Source of the DNA: Psilocybe azurescens
Lineage: Eukaryota > Basidiomycota > Agaricomycetes > Agaricales > Agrocybaceae
Assembly: GCA_023853785.1 (NCBI GenBank)
Contig: JAJIRX010000533.1
Coordinates: forward strand, 558,001-622,000
Length of the DNA: 64,000 bases
Direction: 5' to 3'
Under the pieces are notes generated by a model, which saw only the letters and a list, made by a program, of their open reading frames with translations, was not told where the DNA came from and made no database searches. A program made the translations under genes and the position numbers. Positions 48,495 through 60,700 of the stretch are shown here, one piece after another; the stretch's first letter is position 1, and each line of letters opens with the position of its first letter.

Positions 48495-49540
48495 GTTGAA
48501 AAAGAGAACTGAGGGGTTGTTGTTGGTAACATTGGCAGTCGGAGTTTGATTTACATGCCAAGCTCATTTTGTCCTGCTTTGTTATTTATATTGGAGTCTA
48601 AGACTCAGCTTTCTACACTTACTACTATCTACAGCCTACTATAATACTTGGTGCTTTGCTCAATGCCGAAAACACGATTCAAAGTTGTGGTCTTCTCCTA
48701 AAGATAACAACAGCAAGAATCTGGGCCTAAAGAACTGAGTGACATCGGGGACTTCATCGCCCACAGAATTGCCAGTGATCTGTGTCTGCTGATACTCCGT
48801 CGCAGTGCTGTGGGTCACATTCAAAAAGTTTGCGAACCCGTTCGTCGGAGCACATGATCAGCTGGAGCCTGGAGTTTGTCGTGTCGAGGAAGATAGAGTG
48901 GAACTGGCTGTCAACAACTCGACGGTCGAACGTGAGGAAGTGAAGAAAGTAGCCAAGGAGCTCAAAACGTGCGTTGTGTTCGATTTATAGCGAGCCTTCG
49001 TGAGAATATACGTGCTTATGGAGAGCAGGTTCCTTATGAAAGTTGCTTTCGACATTCACGTTGACTATGTACGTGAGAGTTGTCGCCTCCATACAGTGAT
49101 ATAAGACCGAAGAATCCTGTATTATCATTACATTTCACGCAATATTGCATACCTCATTTGGTCGAGCCTATCAATGGACAAATCCAAGAAGACCGCGACT
49201 CAGTGAAGATAGAATTGAAGACTAATCGAACTAAGAACGCCTGGGCGACGAGGCGCCGTTGTGTTAGAAATTGCAGAGCAAATTTCACAACCCCAGAGTA
49301 CAACTAAATTAATGAAGTCGGCTTTAAGGTAATCCCATGCATATCCTCTGTAAGTACTTATCTGACAATAATTTGACAGGTTCGTGCTCAGGGATAAAGC
49401 ACTTTGGCATACGCACTATTACGCGGGCAAAAGAAGACACAGAGCCAACGCACCATATGCTCTATCATTAAACCGGATCTATTTTTAAACCGCGCCATCG
49501 TGGTGCGCACTGCGTGCTTGCTAGAAGATTGGGGTCAACG
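48495..49540. other. Spacer between tandem phosphoesterases, duplicated promoter block
   Basis: Corresponds in ordered blocks to 44447-45465. A plus frame at 48805-48990 (VEEDRVELAVNNSTVEREEV) parallels VEEDRVELVVSDMTGEREEL of the upstream copy. No independent gene confirmed. Confidence 0.5.
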
Positions 49541-49550
49541 TTTATATAAG
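49541..49550 (+). promoter_or_regulatory. TATA box of metallophosphoesterase 2
   Basis: TTTATATAAG, 69 bases before the ATG at 49619, at the same place as in copy 1. Confidence 0.55.
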
Positions 49551-49618
49551 TAACTTCCCGGACGATCGCTTAACTTCTTGTACGAGTCCCTCGCTTCTTA
49601 GCAGCTACCTCTCAGAGT

Positions 49619-52544
49619 ATGTTGCTCACCTCTAGCTTCATCCTAGGACTCCTTGGGTCGTTCGCCGCGGTTTCTGCGTGCTCAGACCACGAAGACGGTC
49701 ATGCTCACGATCACGCGAAGAGGGCTACCCCGTCGGTCCCCTTACCGCCGCCATCGCGACAGCTCGACTGGGGCGACATCAACATCATCCACACTACTGA
49801 CAGTCACGGATGGCTTCTCGGTCATCAGAAGGCGTCGTTCCCGGAGCCTAATTACAGGTACATTTGGTTTGGACTTTGTGATGTGCGAGTGAATATTGAA
49901 GTGTGCGTGCTCGCAGTGGTACCTTTGGGGATTTCGCATCTTTTGTTACCCATATGAAGGAGTTGGCCATCGTGCGTGTTTCTTGCTTTGTTGAGATCTG
50001 CGGAAAAGAAAGTCGATTTTGCAAAGGAACGCGACACGGATCTTTTGCTCGTCGATTCTGGAGACCTTCATGATGGTAAGGACACGAGATGCCGAAGTGA
50101 TGGAAGCTTACGTTTCTAATGGGATTTGCAGGCACTGGGCTGACAGATGGGTTCCCTACTGGAGGGGTTGATGCTCATGATGTATGCCGCCCTTCCTCAC
50201 AACTGTCTACTTCCAACAGTTTATATGTTCAATTAGGCCAATCAATTTATCAAACAACTTCCTTACGATGTAATGGCCATTGGAAAGTCAGTGGTTACCT
50301 TCTTAGCTGAAGCGTCGATTTTCTCATATCTCAATACCAATCTAGCCATGAGTTGTATATCTATGCCAATACCCTCGACATGTAAGTCTTCGCTTACTTG
50401 TATTTCCCTAGTCTTTTAATTGGTCATTGTATCAGGCATCAAAACTTCGCCCCGAGTCTCAAGGGACGATACCTCTCTTCCAATGTGAACATCACTCTTC
50501 TCAACGAGAAAGGACAAGTAGTGACCGTACCTGTTGGAGGTAAATTCATTTCCAGATGAAAATCTTGTGCCTACTGAAATTTCCTTCAGAACGATTTGCT
50601 AAATTCAAGACGAGAAAGTATGCCTCTGCTTTAAACTGAATTAAAAAGCATCGACTGACCACTCTGCTAGGGGACGAAAAGTCACTTCTCTTGGTGTTTT
50701 GTTCGATTTCACTGGAAATGATCATAACACAACGGTGCAAAAGGTTTCGAATATGGTGAAAGAAAGCTGGGTACGTTTCCTCGTCCGTATTTCGTTCCAT
50801 TCAATCATAACACTATCCTCGTCAGTTTGCAGATGCAATTAAAGAAGAACCCGACTTTTTCTTGCTCGTTGGGTGAGTTTTTGTTGCTGACGCGCCGTTT
50901 ATTGCAAGGTTTGAGCTCTTCGAATAGGCACATGCCAGTTGCCCGCGATGATTGTGAGCTCATTTGAGCATATCGTTACGTCATAGGTCAAACTAATTAC
51001 ATCTATAGGGCCTCTTGTCTTCAACGCCGTTCGTGCCGTTCATCCCACTACGCCAATTCTGATCCTTGGCGGTATGCTTCCAAGTTTATGAGTCTCCTTT
51101 AACCTCATCCTTAGATATGATTTCTTTTTGTAGGTCATACCCATATTCGCGACTGTCGTACGTCTACGTCTCCCCCCGGAGTGTGCCACAAAGTTTGACA
51201 TTTCTTCAGTTCAACTTGATGGCCGTTCGATATCGTTGGAGAGTGGGCGATACATGGAAACTATCGGTAAGTTCGACTGTTGAATGGATTCATGGCCTTT
51301 ACTAACCATTTATGGTCTTTAGGATGGCTCAGTGAGTTCGCTTTATGACCAGTGCTTCCAAAGGATAGGTTTTGCTGACATGAATACAGGCGCTAAGCTG
51401 GACCAAAAGGAAGCAAGAAGAATATTACATTCAGTCGTAGATATCTCGACCCGAATCGCGTAACATTTGAGGTATGTCTCGAAATTCTTATACTTTTCCT
51501 TGCCCCCAGAAAGACGGGCCTAACTCTTTCCTGTAGTTTCACACTAGGAAGAATAACTTCAACTTTGACACACTTCAAGGACAGAGTATAACTAAAGGAT
51601 TGAATTCTTTAGCCACGAAATTTGATCTTTCGTTCCAGTTTGGAACTGCTCCTCATGATTTCACTATCAGCCAGTAAGCATTATTTTTATTGTTGATCTT
51701 CGTCTTCTCAATGTACGTTATTTGAACAGGGCGCCATACCCATCTAACAATTCCCTTCTGAGCCTATTCATTGAAAATGTAAGAATTGTGCAGCATAATA
51801 TATGTGCATGGAATTCAACAAAGTTTTTAGGCCGTCCCTGTCGCATTGGCTATCAACAACACCAGAGCGTCGATACCTAACATCATGATTACCAACACCG
51901 GTTCGCAGCGATTCGACATCTACGCAGGACCATTTACCAAGAACGACCAGCTGACAGCATCGCCGTTCGCCGACGCATTCTTGTTCATTGCGAATGTGCC
52001 GTTCTCCGTGGCCAGCCAGGTCCTCCCAGCGCTCAACAATGCCGGTGCGAATGAAAGACGAGAAATTTTAGAGGCAAGAGAGCGCGAGCTTTATGGACGT
52101 GGTCATGTTGATGCAGTGTATAACCGCTGGTTGGAAGAGCAGGATAGGAGGAGTGGGATTGAGCGACGGGCAGCACAGAACTTGACGCTCGGTTATGTTA
52201 CTACCGACGTAAGAAATCGCATTTCCTCTCTTTCTCTTCATTCGGGTATGTTACTAAACAAAGTTGTGGCCTTTTTCTAGTCTTGTCCGGGTGTTGGGGA
52301 CGACATCCTCCACGCCCCGCTGCCATTCCACTCAACGCCCGACTTCATCGGTTCCATCCCTCCCACAGTGGCCGATGATGCGCCTATTGATCTTGTCTTC
52401 GTCGATTTTATCGAGTCGCAGCTGTTGCAGATTCTCAACTCTGTGCAAAGCGCGAAGACCTTCTCCACTGCTGATGTCGCATCGTACAGCCCGATCTTGG
52501 CTAATGAGGCTCTCGGATTGTATGCCCAATCTGCTTGGAACTGA
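49619..52544 (+). CDS. Secreted calcineurin-like metallophosphoesterase, tandem copy 2
   Basis: Paralog of 45546-48494 with the same exon layout. Signal peptide [20 protein letters not shown] with a shorter His segment (CSDHEDGHAHDH). Metal-site motifs kept: [29 protein letters not shown] (intron inside), VGHMPVARDDWP and GGHTHIRDC. Differences concentrate after [12 protein letters not shown], where copy 2 has an insertion with LEARERELYGRGHVDAVYNR absent from copy 1. The end GLYAQSAWN is identical. One frame break at A4 51405-51408 lies at the same codon context as in copy 1. Both copies look functional. Divergence in the C-terminal charged segment and His tract may reflect different localisation or metal supply; that is inference. 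Confidence 0.9.
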
Positions 52545-53110
52545 TCTGTGGCTTATTATGGGGACGTGGGTGGTGGTTGTAGTGCTGAGCCGGAAACTTG
52601 CAAGCCCATGTAACGCATACCTTTGTGAAATTACGGATTTGTTTCTTCCCTTGGAGCATAATACGTGATATCTTTCATGTAAAAAGAGTTTAGTGTGATC
52701 GGTGAAGATCTAGATATGAAAATTGAGGGTAGTCATCATCTCCATCGACCTAGTTGGACGCAAATACGTAGGACCGTCGGCTTGACTCAGCAAGGATGTA
52801 GCAACGGTAGTGTTAAACGACCCCGTAAAACGCAATACACGTAACTCGGATAGGACTTTGTGCCTTTTTCCCCTTGAGTATTGGGCATCCATCATTGCCG
52901 AGAGAAACCTTTTCGCGATACTCCAGGGGATTCTATTCAGATGTCCAGCGGTAGATTTGTTGTAACCATATAACATAAAAAGGCACACGAAACCTACAAT
53001 TACATGGCTAGTTTCTCTCCTCTGCCAGTCGGTCAAACTTCCTCTGGATCGTGTGCTTTCAAGATAAAGATGTGCATTATGATCCTGATTCGACGGATTC
53101 ACAATATGTA
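52545..53110. other. Intergenic between convergent genes
   Basis: A minus frame at 52710-53102 (130 codons) has no recognised domain and lies in the 3' flank of the CHY gene. No other feature seen. Confidence 0.4.
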
Positions 53111-53934
53111 TTATCCTAGTCGATCTACGAAATCGTCGTCGTCTAGATCGAAGACGGACTGTTTATTTATTTGCTTCACGCGGTCATCTTTGAGCATACT
53201 AGAGAGATCGTGGTCAGAGATATCTGGATTGATTGTCACGATGGAAAATAAACGTACCGAGCATCCACTCTGGCGTCTTCTCCTTCAACACCAACGACAG
53301 CTTGCGGCGTCTTAGCCTCGATAACCTACGCATTAACGTTCAAATTTTAGATATACATAGACATTGTGAGATAAACACGCACGTATTGGTTATCGCAATG
53401 CGGACAAAACTCGTCGCTCTCTTCATAAGTCGTCATGTCCTTCCTAAAAGCCTTTTTGCACTTCTTGCACAAGAATACCATCTCGGTTGTCTTGGCTAGT
53501 TTGTGTGACTGCGACTCTGCATGACATTCCGGGCAGTCATACCACTGCTTGCAGCACGGGGCTCTGATGGACACCTGGGCGTTCAAGACATGCTTGCTGT
53601 GAAGGTTCGTATCAGCCGTTCGTGAAATGGGTCGATTAAGCTGATAATGATAGATTCCAGCTGATAAACTTCATAGGCGAGGTATTTGAAGGAGCTGTAT
53701 AGATATACTCACCACATACTTGTTGCTTTTTTTCGTGGGGGTCTGGAATCGGAATGAGTTGCAGGATGTGTACGCAAGAGCATTTCGGTCACTCCGGTAA
53801 TCCCGGGCCGTATTTCCGCCAAGCTATTATTTCTTGGCGTTCAAACTTTAGATCAAACATCAGGAGGGTTATGAAGTTGGCAAAGGAGGACAGGCACAGG
53901 TAAACTCAAACAGTTGCTTATCAGCGTCGGCCAT
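53111..53934 (-). CDS. CHY-type zinc finger protein
   Basis: Compact zinc-binding protein of the CHY finger family (fungal short form, as in S. cerevisiae Hot13 relatives). Exons complement 53111-53198, 53258-53325, 53383-53596, 53713-53823 and 53906-53934 join in frame to 169 residues without correction. Core: MCKHVLNAQVSIRAPCCKQW, YDCPECHAESQSH, EMVFLCKKCKKAFRKDM and DEFCPHCDNQY, giving the ordered Cys/His zinc ligands. The short acidic C-terminus FDLDDDDFVDRLG is typical of the fungal proteins. The start at 53934 (MADADKQLF) relies on a first intron with a gtttac donor. Alternative starts are the Met before LLRTHP or the Met of MCKHVLN. Role in mitochondrial import or ubiquitination cannot be told from sequence. 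Confidence 0.88.
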
Positions 53935-54424
53935 TCCAACTTCAAGAAAAACTTTACTCAGGGTTTTAATTGGGTTTTAAGTATAATCAATTCATTCCAG
54001 ATCGCAACGAACGGCCGCGTCGGGCACCAAGCATCTACTAGAAGTGCGTCAAGGGTCATAGACATTGTAGATGAACAGTTTAGCATCTATGTACTACGCA
54101 AATGATCGAAGGCCAAACTGTAACCTGATGTAAAGTCAAGATTCTAAGATTAACGATACTCGTCGAACGAGCTTTCAAACAGTCGCACCGTTGAGAAGTT
54201 GTGGGCCAAGAGTTGGCGAGAGCCAGCAAATAAATTGAATGATAAGATATGTATGTAGATATATTATAGAAATACAGATATCTTCCCGTCCGAAAATGAG
54301 TGTATAATTATCGTTTCATGAACCAATACTAATAGTAGCAACATTCCCAAGCGACGCTAACATCCGTTGTAGAAAAACCAAAGATAGACAACATATAAAT
54401 TTAGGATGTGGTTTGAATAACTAT
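53935..54424. other. Intergenic
   Basis: AT-rich, about 490 bases. Contains the promoter of the CHY gene and the 3' flank of the membrane-protein gene. No gene seen. Confidence 0.5.
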
Positions 54425-56526
54425 TTATGTCTTCCGACTCGAGAATGTCAAACGTGAGCTATTTCCACTGGCTTCAGCACCTCGGAAATCTGCAAAAATA
54501 AGATCATCAATGACTCATAATAACGAGTAATGGGAATGAAGGGCGTACCAATAGGAGACCTAAAGTTCGAAATCATAGGATTGACGCTCGACGCTCTCAA
54601 GTTGTGTACGGAAACATTACTCTCTGTGAGCGTATCCACAGTGCTCATCTCGATGTCATGGGCTTGCTTCTTGCGAAGTGGCTTCATGGAAGGCAGAGCC
54701 GCAGGAATATCACGTTCTTCATCGAAATCGTCCCAGGCGTTCTGGGCGACACGCAGGTCTGGATGATAAGCAATCTCATTGCCCTGATCGTGTGTTCCAT
54801 CGAGACTGAAGGTCTGCTTGACAGGCGACGAGGTGAGCAGATACGTGCCGCCGCCGGTACTGGAAACTTGGTTGTTCTGGAAGCCCGAAGGCTCTCTGTG
54901 CATAGAATCTACGTCGGCTATGCTAGTCGAATACCCGGCAGACCGCGTTCGTTTGCGTTCTTTCGCTGCGTCACGCGTTGCGATCTCTCCTTCGATGGAC
55001 CTGGGGAAGAAAATCTAATAATCACAGGTAAGCCTTTTGCACGTGGTGATCTATTTGTGGAATTGCGGAACTTACGACTAGCGTAATACCTGATGAGATG
55101 CAGCACCCGAGTCCAGCAAGCATGGTTAAGAAATCTAAAACGGTTTAGCGTCAGGTAATCTGTTCCTCGGTAATATCTCGTCCGGGCTACACACCTGTCC
55201 ACAACATGCTTTCGTTCACATGGTTGTGAGTGCGAACGCCATCAACTCCCAAAATCAACAGAGGCACAGTGAACAAGAATCGGAAAACGACACGAATCAT
55301 CTAAAACAAATTATCAATCCAAAAATGTACCATAAAAAGTGAGCACCACATACGTTCAGCTCAGAGAACTTTGTCAGCCTGACGATCGTTTCAGTGTCAA
55401 CTCCTTCTGCCCTCTGTATGATGGATCAGTTAACTGAACTGAAGATAGAATGGTAAAGTGACGCCATACCAGATTGTTCAAGAAGCTTGGGAAAGTCCAT
55501 CTGTGGTTAATTTAATTGAGCACATGTCAGATTAAAAATATCACGGATTGACATACAGAACGGGGGTGAACCACAAGGTCAACGAAAGACTGCCCAGGCT
55601 TCCGGCTAAAAATGTAAACGCCTCGCTCTGGTTACGACGGTCAAACTGGGCACCAGCGAAGCAATGAGATGGCGTACTTTGAGTGGGTCGTGCCTGGTGA
55701 AGATGGTTACCAGAGGCATGTAGAGGACGGCGAGACCTGAGCCTCCAATCCACACCTTGAAGTAGAGACTCTGGAACCAATTTTGTTGCGCCGAGCCGGA
55801 GTTGACAAGGAACAGCCAGAAACATAACTCTGGTGGAATTCATCAGGTTCTGTACTTTGGAAGATTGACTTAGCTGCAGCTGACACACCTTCCAGATGGG
55901 TAACCCTAAAAACGTAGCAAGATAAAGTTAGCAAGTGACGTGCATTGATGTTAACTTTTGCCCTACATTTCAAGACTCCACCCGATGGAGAAAATCAGCA
56001 TGAAAGGGAAAATTGTACTCCTGGCGAATGGCTCCCATAGTTGATAAGGTTTTGGGACGACTAGGAAAAGGAATCATCTTGAGAGTCATCCAAGAAGCTG
56101 GCGAAAAGAGATACTGACTTCCATGAGTGGGAATGTCAACGTAGCCTTCATGATACTTGATGCACATATTCCCCAACGCATACGCAAATATTAACGGTAT
56201 CGTTAATAGATAGGAATACTGTCGGACTATCAGAACAAGAGACAGTCGAAGAAAAAGTGGCTACGCACTGTCATCACGCGCTTAAACGCTCCTGAAGATG
56301 CCCCACTGTCCCATCTGAGCCAGAATTATCAACGTCTACTCGTTAACCAGTATAGAGGGGATCCCACCTCAGGCATTTGAAGCGGTCGAAAGACCACAAA
56401 TGGAACAGAAGAAATGATCCAAGCTACAGAACAGTGAGTTGAATAGTCGTCTTCATGTAACCGGTTACTAACCATAGCAGTGAGCAGAGTCCATACAAGA
56501 TAACTCGCTGGAGAAGAATGCGACAT
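54425..56526 (-). CDS. Multi-pass (7-8 TM) membrane protein with charged cytoplasmic tail
   Basis: Begins MSHSSPASYLVWTLLTAM and splices through about ten short introns. Helices seen: LVWTLLTAMLGSFLLFHLW, YSYLLTIPLIFAYALGNMC, FPFMLIFSIGWSLEM, ELCFWLFLVNSGS, KVWIGGSGLAVLYMPLV, FTFLAGSLGSLSLTLWF, MIRVVFRFLFTVPLLILGV and TMLAGLGCCISSGITLV. The tail of about 180 residues is hydrophilic, with NAWDDFDEERDIPAALPS and a final SGNSSRLTFSSRKT. No confirmed family; the topology with a long regulated-looking tail resembles a receptor or sensor, and it is not similar to the WWDDW family. The middle exons around 55560-55720 need one frame change that I could not place. Confidence 0.7.
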
Positions 56527-57144
56527 GGCTCAACAGAGTATGGATGGACTCGAACCGGCGAGGGATGAAGGGCGGGATAGCTCCAATGTCAGCGCAAGAA
56601 GCTGAAGCGGTCGATTTAAAGAGAAACCGGAGTCGATAGAGTCCATCAGGGTATATATGCAAGTAAGTAACATTCCCGGAGTCTGAGGAGATCTAACGGC
56701 CAAGTCCATGTGTCGTGTTTCGTTTGCAATGCAATCGGAGCCATCACTAAAGCCATATGTACGATGTTTGATGGAATATTGAGTGCCGTCGCCTGTCGGA
56801 TGTAATGGTTCGCGTAGATATGTATACTTGTGTTTGTGGATTTGCCTGTTACGAATCCCTGCTATTTTTGATACACGGCACATGAACCACCGGTGGCCCT
56901 CAAACAGCCTAAAATGGGCTGCGACATTGACAACCGTGTAGGCTGTGTACCCAATTGTAACCCCTGGAACGCTCGCGAGATGTGGAGAAGAGTGCAAGAG
57001 AGTTAGAAACTGTGTTAGTAAAGCAGTCAAGAGAGATCAAGTTGAAGTCATGCGTTGAAAATGAAATTTGCAAAATTCATTTTGGCCATGTGAATTTCAA
57101 GTCCGAAATCCATCATCATCCAACCCAATTTTGCACCGCCTTCA
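56527..57144. other. Divergent promoter region
   Basis: Shared between the minus-strand membrane protein and the plus-strand ankyrin gene. A 166-codon minus frame (56530-57030) overlaps it, with one weak hydrophobic segment and no domain. Treated as chance. Confidence 0.4.
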
Positions 57145-57797
57145 ATGTCTCCTACTCCCTCTGATGACTACAAAGCCGAAGTGTTCCTCTCTTGCAGATA
57201 CGGCGATCTGGAAGATGTCCAGGCATTCGTGAGCAAGTACGGGGCGACTTCCCTTACTAATGTACGCGATGAAAACGAAAACTGTGTTTTGCATATGATC
57301 TGTGCCAATGGCCATCTAGGTGAAGATCTATCACTCGTTTTTAAAAATTATATTCTGATAGCTACAGGATGATTTTTAGACCTTCTGAGTTATCTCCTCC
57401 CTCTTTGCCATCAGCGTTACTGTCGGCCCAAAATGTTTCTGGTTCAACGCCTCTTCACTGGGCGGCCCTCAACGCCCATCTTGATATAGCTCAAAAGCTT
57501 GTTCTATATGCCGATGGACCAGGGCGCGATCTCATCGATATCAAAAATGCCGCAGGACTCTCACCTCTAGGCGAAGCTGAGATCGCGGGTTGGGAAGAGG
57601 GTGCTAAGTGGTTCGTCGAGGTGATGAACCTCGAATCGGAAGGAGGGTCAAAAGAGGAAGAAGATGCTGCTCTCGACACGGAGGACGGAAGCAACCGCGA
57701 AATAGAGGTAGAGATTGAGGACGCCGACGGTCAGATAGCAAAAATGACGATTTCGGGGTCGACACCCAGCGCCGCGCCTGAAGCTTCCGTGTCATGA
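57145..57797 (+). CDS. Ankyrin repeat protein, Yar1-like
   Basis: Small ankyrin protein resembling yeast Yar1, a chaperone for ribosomal protein Rps3. The start MSPTPSDDYKAEVFLSCRYG opens the first repeat (DLEDVQAFVSKYG); the second is NENCVLHMICANGHLDLLSYLL; the third STPLHWAALNAHLDIAQKLV; the partial fourth AAGLSPLGEAEIAGWEEGAKWFVEVM, where the last block is characteristic. The C-terminus is acidic (EEEDAALDTEDGSNREIEVE), as in Yar1. One intron interrupts the second repeat, from about 57319 to about 57378. One base is missing at the short C run near 57399-57401 (LLPSLPS). About 200 residues, the usual length. Confidence 0.85.
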
Positions 57798-60700
57798 CCA
57801 TCCCAAAAGAAAACACAAGAAGCGGCGTATTTTACCTACACATACACTCCTCCAGATAACAATCTAATCTTGTATCCAAATAGAGACGTATTTGGCTTCG
57901 ATTCACATATCAATTGTTTATCTATCCTGTTCTGTCCTCTTTTCTGATGTTCGATGTATCGTGGTGAGGTTATAATTATCGCCTCCGACCCCAACTCTGA
58001 ATTGCAGCGCCGCACTTTCCCACATAGGTGAAAGTCAATTTTGGTGACTCCTAGAGTTTACCATTGGAGGATCTGTATCCACAAGATTAGGACACTCTTT
58101 TCCTTAACATCCATCACGCATGTAAGAAGACCGCTGTTCCGTGTTTCTGCACGCAGTGTTCTTGGTTCATAGCTCCTGTTCATCAGTGGAAAGGCCAACC
58201 ACCACCACACCGCCGATCACTTGAGTTGAAGCTCAATCGCTGCAGGGTCGCACCGAACTATCCATGTGTTTTTTGGACGCCACACTAATCACTGATGGTT
58301 TGTGCCTGATCTTTCAATCAACACAAATGCACGTCGGGACGGTGGATCCATCGGCCTCACCCGCCATGACTGACTTTCTGAACTAGATAAAGCATGATTA
58401 TTCAAGCCAATCAAAGGGATGTCGGGACGGTGCTTTGCTTTTGCCTCCTTCAGATCGTCCTGGGTACATTAAGCCATCTTAAATTATGTTATGCGATGAC
58501 TGCGTCACACTCGAGCCGGTCGGCCTGTCCGTTCACGATTCGCGGAAATTACATTCTGGCCTCACCCAGACGCACGGAAATGTCGTATGTAAATCTTCTA
58601 AAATCGTCAACTGATAAATTTTGTGTACTCCAGGGACGAACGAAAGGCGAACTTGAACGCATGTAAGTCGTCCAAAACACATCTCTAGTATACTTACCGC
58701 CGAGCTCCGTCGAGGCACTGCAGAACGACAACTCGCAGATCTTTGGCCCGGAACGACGAAATCCGTTGTTTTGGGGTATAGCTGAGACAGCGCGTCTATC
58801 AAAATATCCTTTTCCTTTCGGATTTTCTGTCTTTTGCGGATTCTGTATTTCATGACGCCTTCGAGGCTACAAGGGGCAGTGTTTGTGCCGACTGCCACCG
58901 ACTGGCTGTCTCGGAGCCGTTTAAAACTTGATGGAATCAGATGGATACCCAATAGTAAGCGTTGCCCACAACTTGAAGGCCGATCGATTGGAGAGCGGGA
59001 AAAATAGGAAAGCATATACATCTAACCGTTAGCTAAGTAAGTATGGTAAGTAGTATTAAGGCCAGAACGCAAAACCTTTTGGAATCTATGCGAACGACCT
59101 TGCGCTGCCTCAACCTTCCCTGGTACATCATGCAGAGAGCGTGGATATATAGTCACTAAGACAACAAGTTGGATGCTGGATGCGCACTTTTCTACGGGAA
59201 TGCGCACGGCACGGGATTCGTATCATCAAGAGAATGCTATAGCCCATATGATCCATATGCATCCCAGTGTATGCGGCAATAAACGGAGAGCAAGTAGTAA
59301 GATACATAGCTTGGAGAGAGTATGGTTTCACCTAGTCCGATGAAACCAAACACATGCAATTTCATTTACTTCGGAGTGTAGGAAGGGGATGGCCGCATAA
59401 TAATATACCATTGCACGCCAGCTTGACGCCGGCCCTCGAGCGAGCTGTCAATGGATAAGCAGTACCTGGACCTGAATTGAATTCCAGCTTTCTTGTAAAA
59501 TATTGTGTTGGACGTCAGTTCGGTGAATGCAGGGCGTGCTATGTAGAGCTGACAGTGTTCCTGCCCGCCGGCGACCTCCTAGCGAAGTTGCAAGCTCCTT
59601 ATAAGTCCTTATACAAGCTTATATACCGCCCCGGCCTCCCGACAACAGCGCATGACGGGATCACCAATCAACTTTCTCGGCACATCGGCACCCGCATCAA
59701 AATTTACGGAATTACTCCTTAGGGGCTTGATTCTAAGCGCTCAATAAATTCGAAAAGACCTTGGTCCTTCACAAGAACCACTTGGCACCGGCGAGCATTT
59801 TTCGAGAGACATCGCTGCTATCACGTTATCTTGGATCCTCCACGTATTTTGTCCTGTAGGTTAAGGTTGTTTCCGAGTAATTCTCAACTTCGTTGCTTTA
59901 ACGTTTCTGTAGTCGGAGACAACCGAATGGCCATAAGCAGTGCTCCGTTCAGGTTTAGATGAGCACAATCGCGGGAGTGTCAGATTTATATACCAAGTGT
60001 TCGAGAAGAAATTCATACAGTTACCTTAGCCTCTTAACTCGTGTGTTTTCACAGTTCTCTTATAATTCCCAGAGGGTTTACGTCGTGAATAATCCTTCAA
60101 GACATGTAACTTGTTGTTTACCAAAAACCCTAAGTAATTTATTTGGCATATGAGAGAAAGAATATCGTACATTCTGATTGGATGTTTTTTATTCGACATC
60201 CTTATACTTGTGTCCCCTGTTTTTATATAGATCTAAAGGACGCCACACGAAGTCTCACGAGTACTTGACACGGCCTGTGACTTTTAACTGTGGAAGCCAC
60301 GGAACTATCACTCGGCTTCCTGGTCGTGCCAAGATACTGTCGCAGATTCATGACCTTTTGGTGCTCGAAGGACGGTGTTCAGACCCTAGAAGGTGTAGTT
60401 AATGAAGTTCCATTGCAATACGAGTTACACGTCAGATCAATATGAAATACCAGGACTTCTTAGGATGGCGTGTTTACTCTACTAGACCAAATTGCCTCGA
60501 CCACTCGACGGGATCTATTTATCACAGAATATCAGAAGGACTATGTTTTAAGACACCTGCATTGAAGAAGCCCGTCATTCAATTGGAGTGCACGGTACTC
60601 CTCCGACGTCCCCGTGAATGTGCCGAAGAACCTGATATCGATTTGAAATTCAGGAACTTAGTTGCGTTGCAGATAAGAAGAAATTAAAAACAAAACACGA

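Noticed and set aside
56540..56570. tRNA-like T-arm motif (ACTCGAACCGG)
   Set aside because: No matching D-arm, anticodon arm or acceptor stem within tRNA distance on either strand.
56530..57030. 166-codon minus-strand frame between the membrane-protein and ankyrin genes
   Set aside because: No domain, overlaps the start of the membrane-protein gene in another frame and fills a divergent promoter.
58533..59021. 162-codon minus frame in the gene-poor region, considered as transposon relic
   Set aside because: No transposase or polymerase motif, no terminal repeats or target-site duplication seen nearby.
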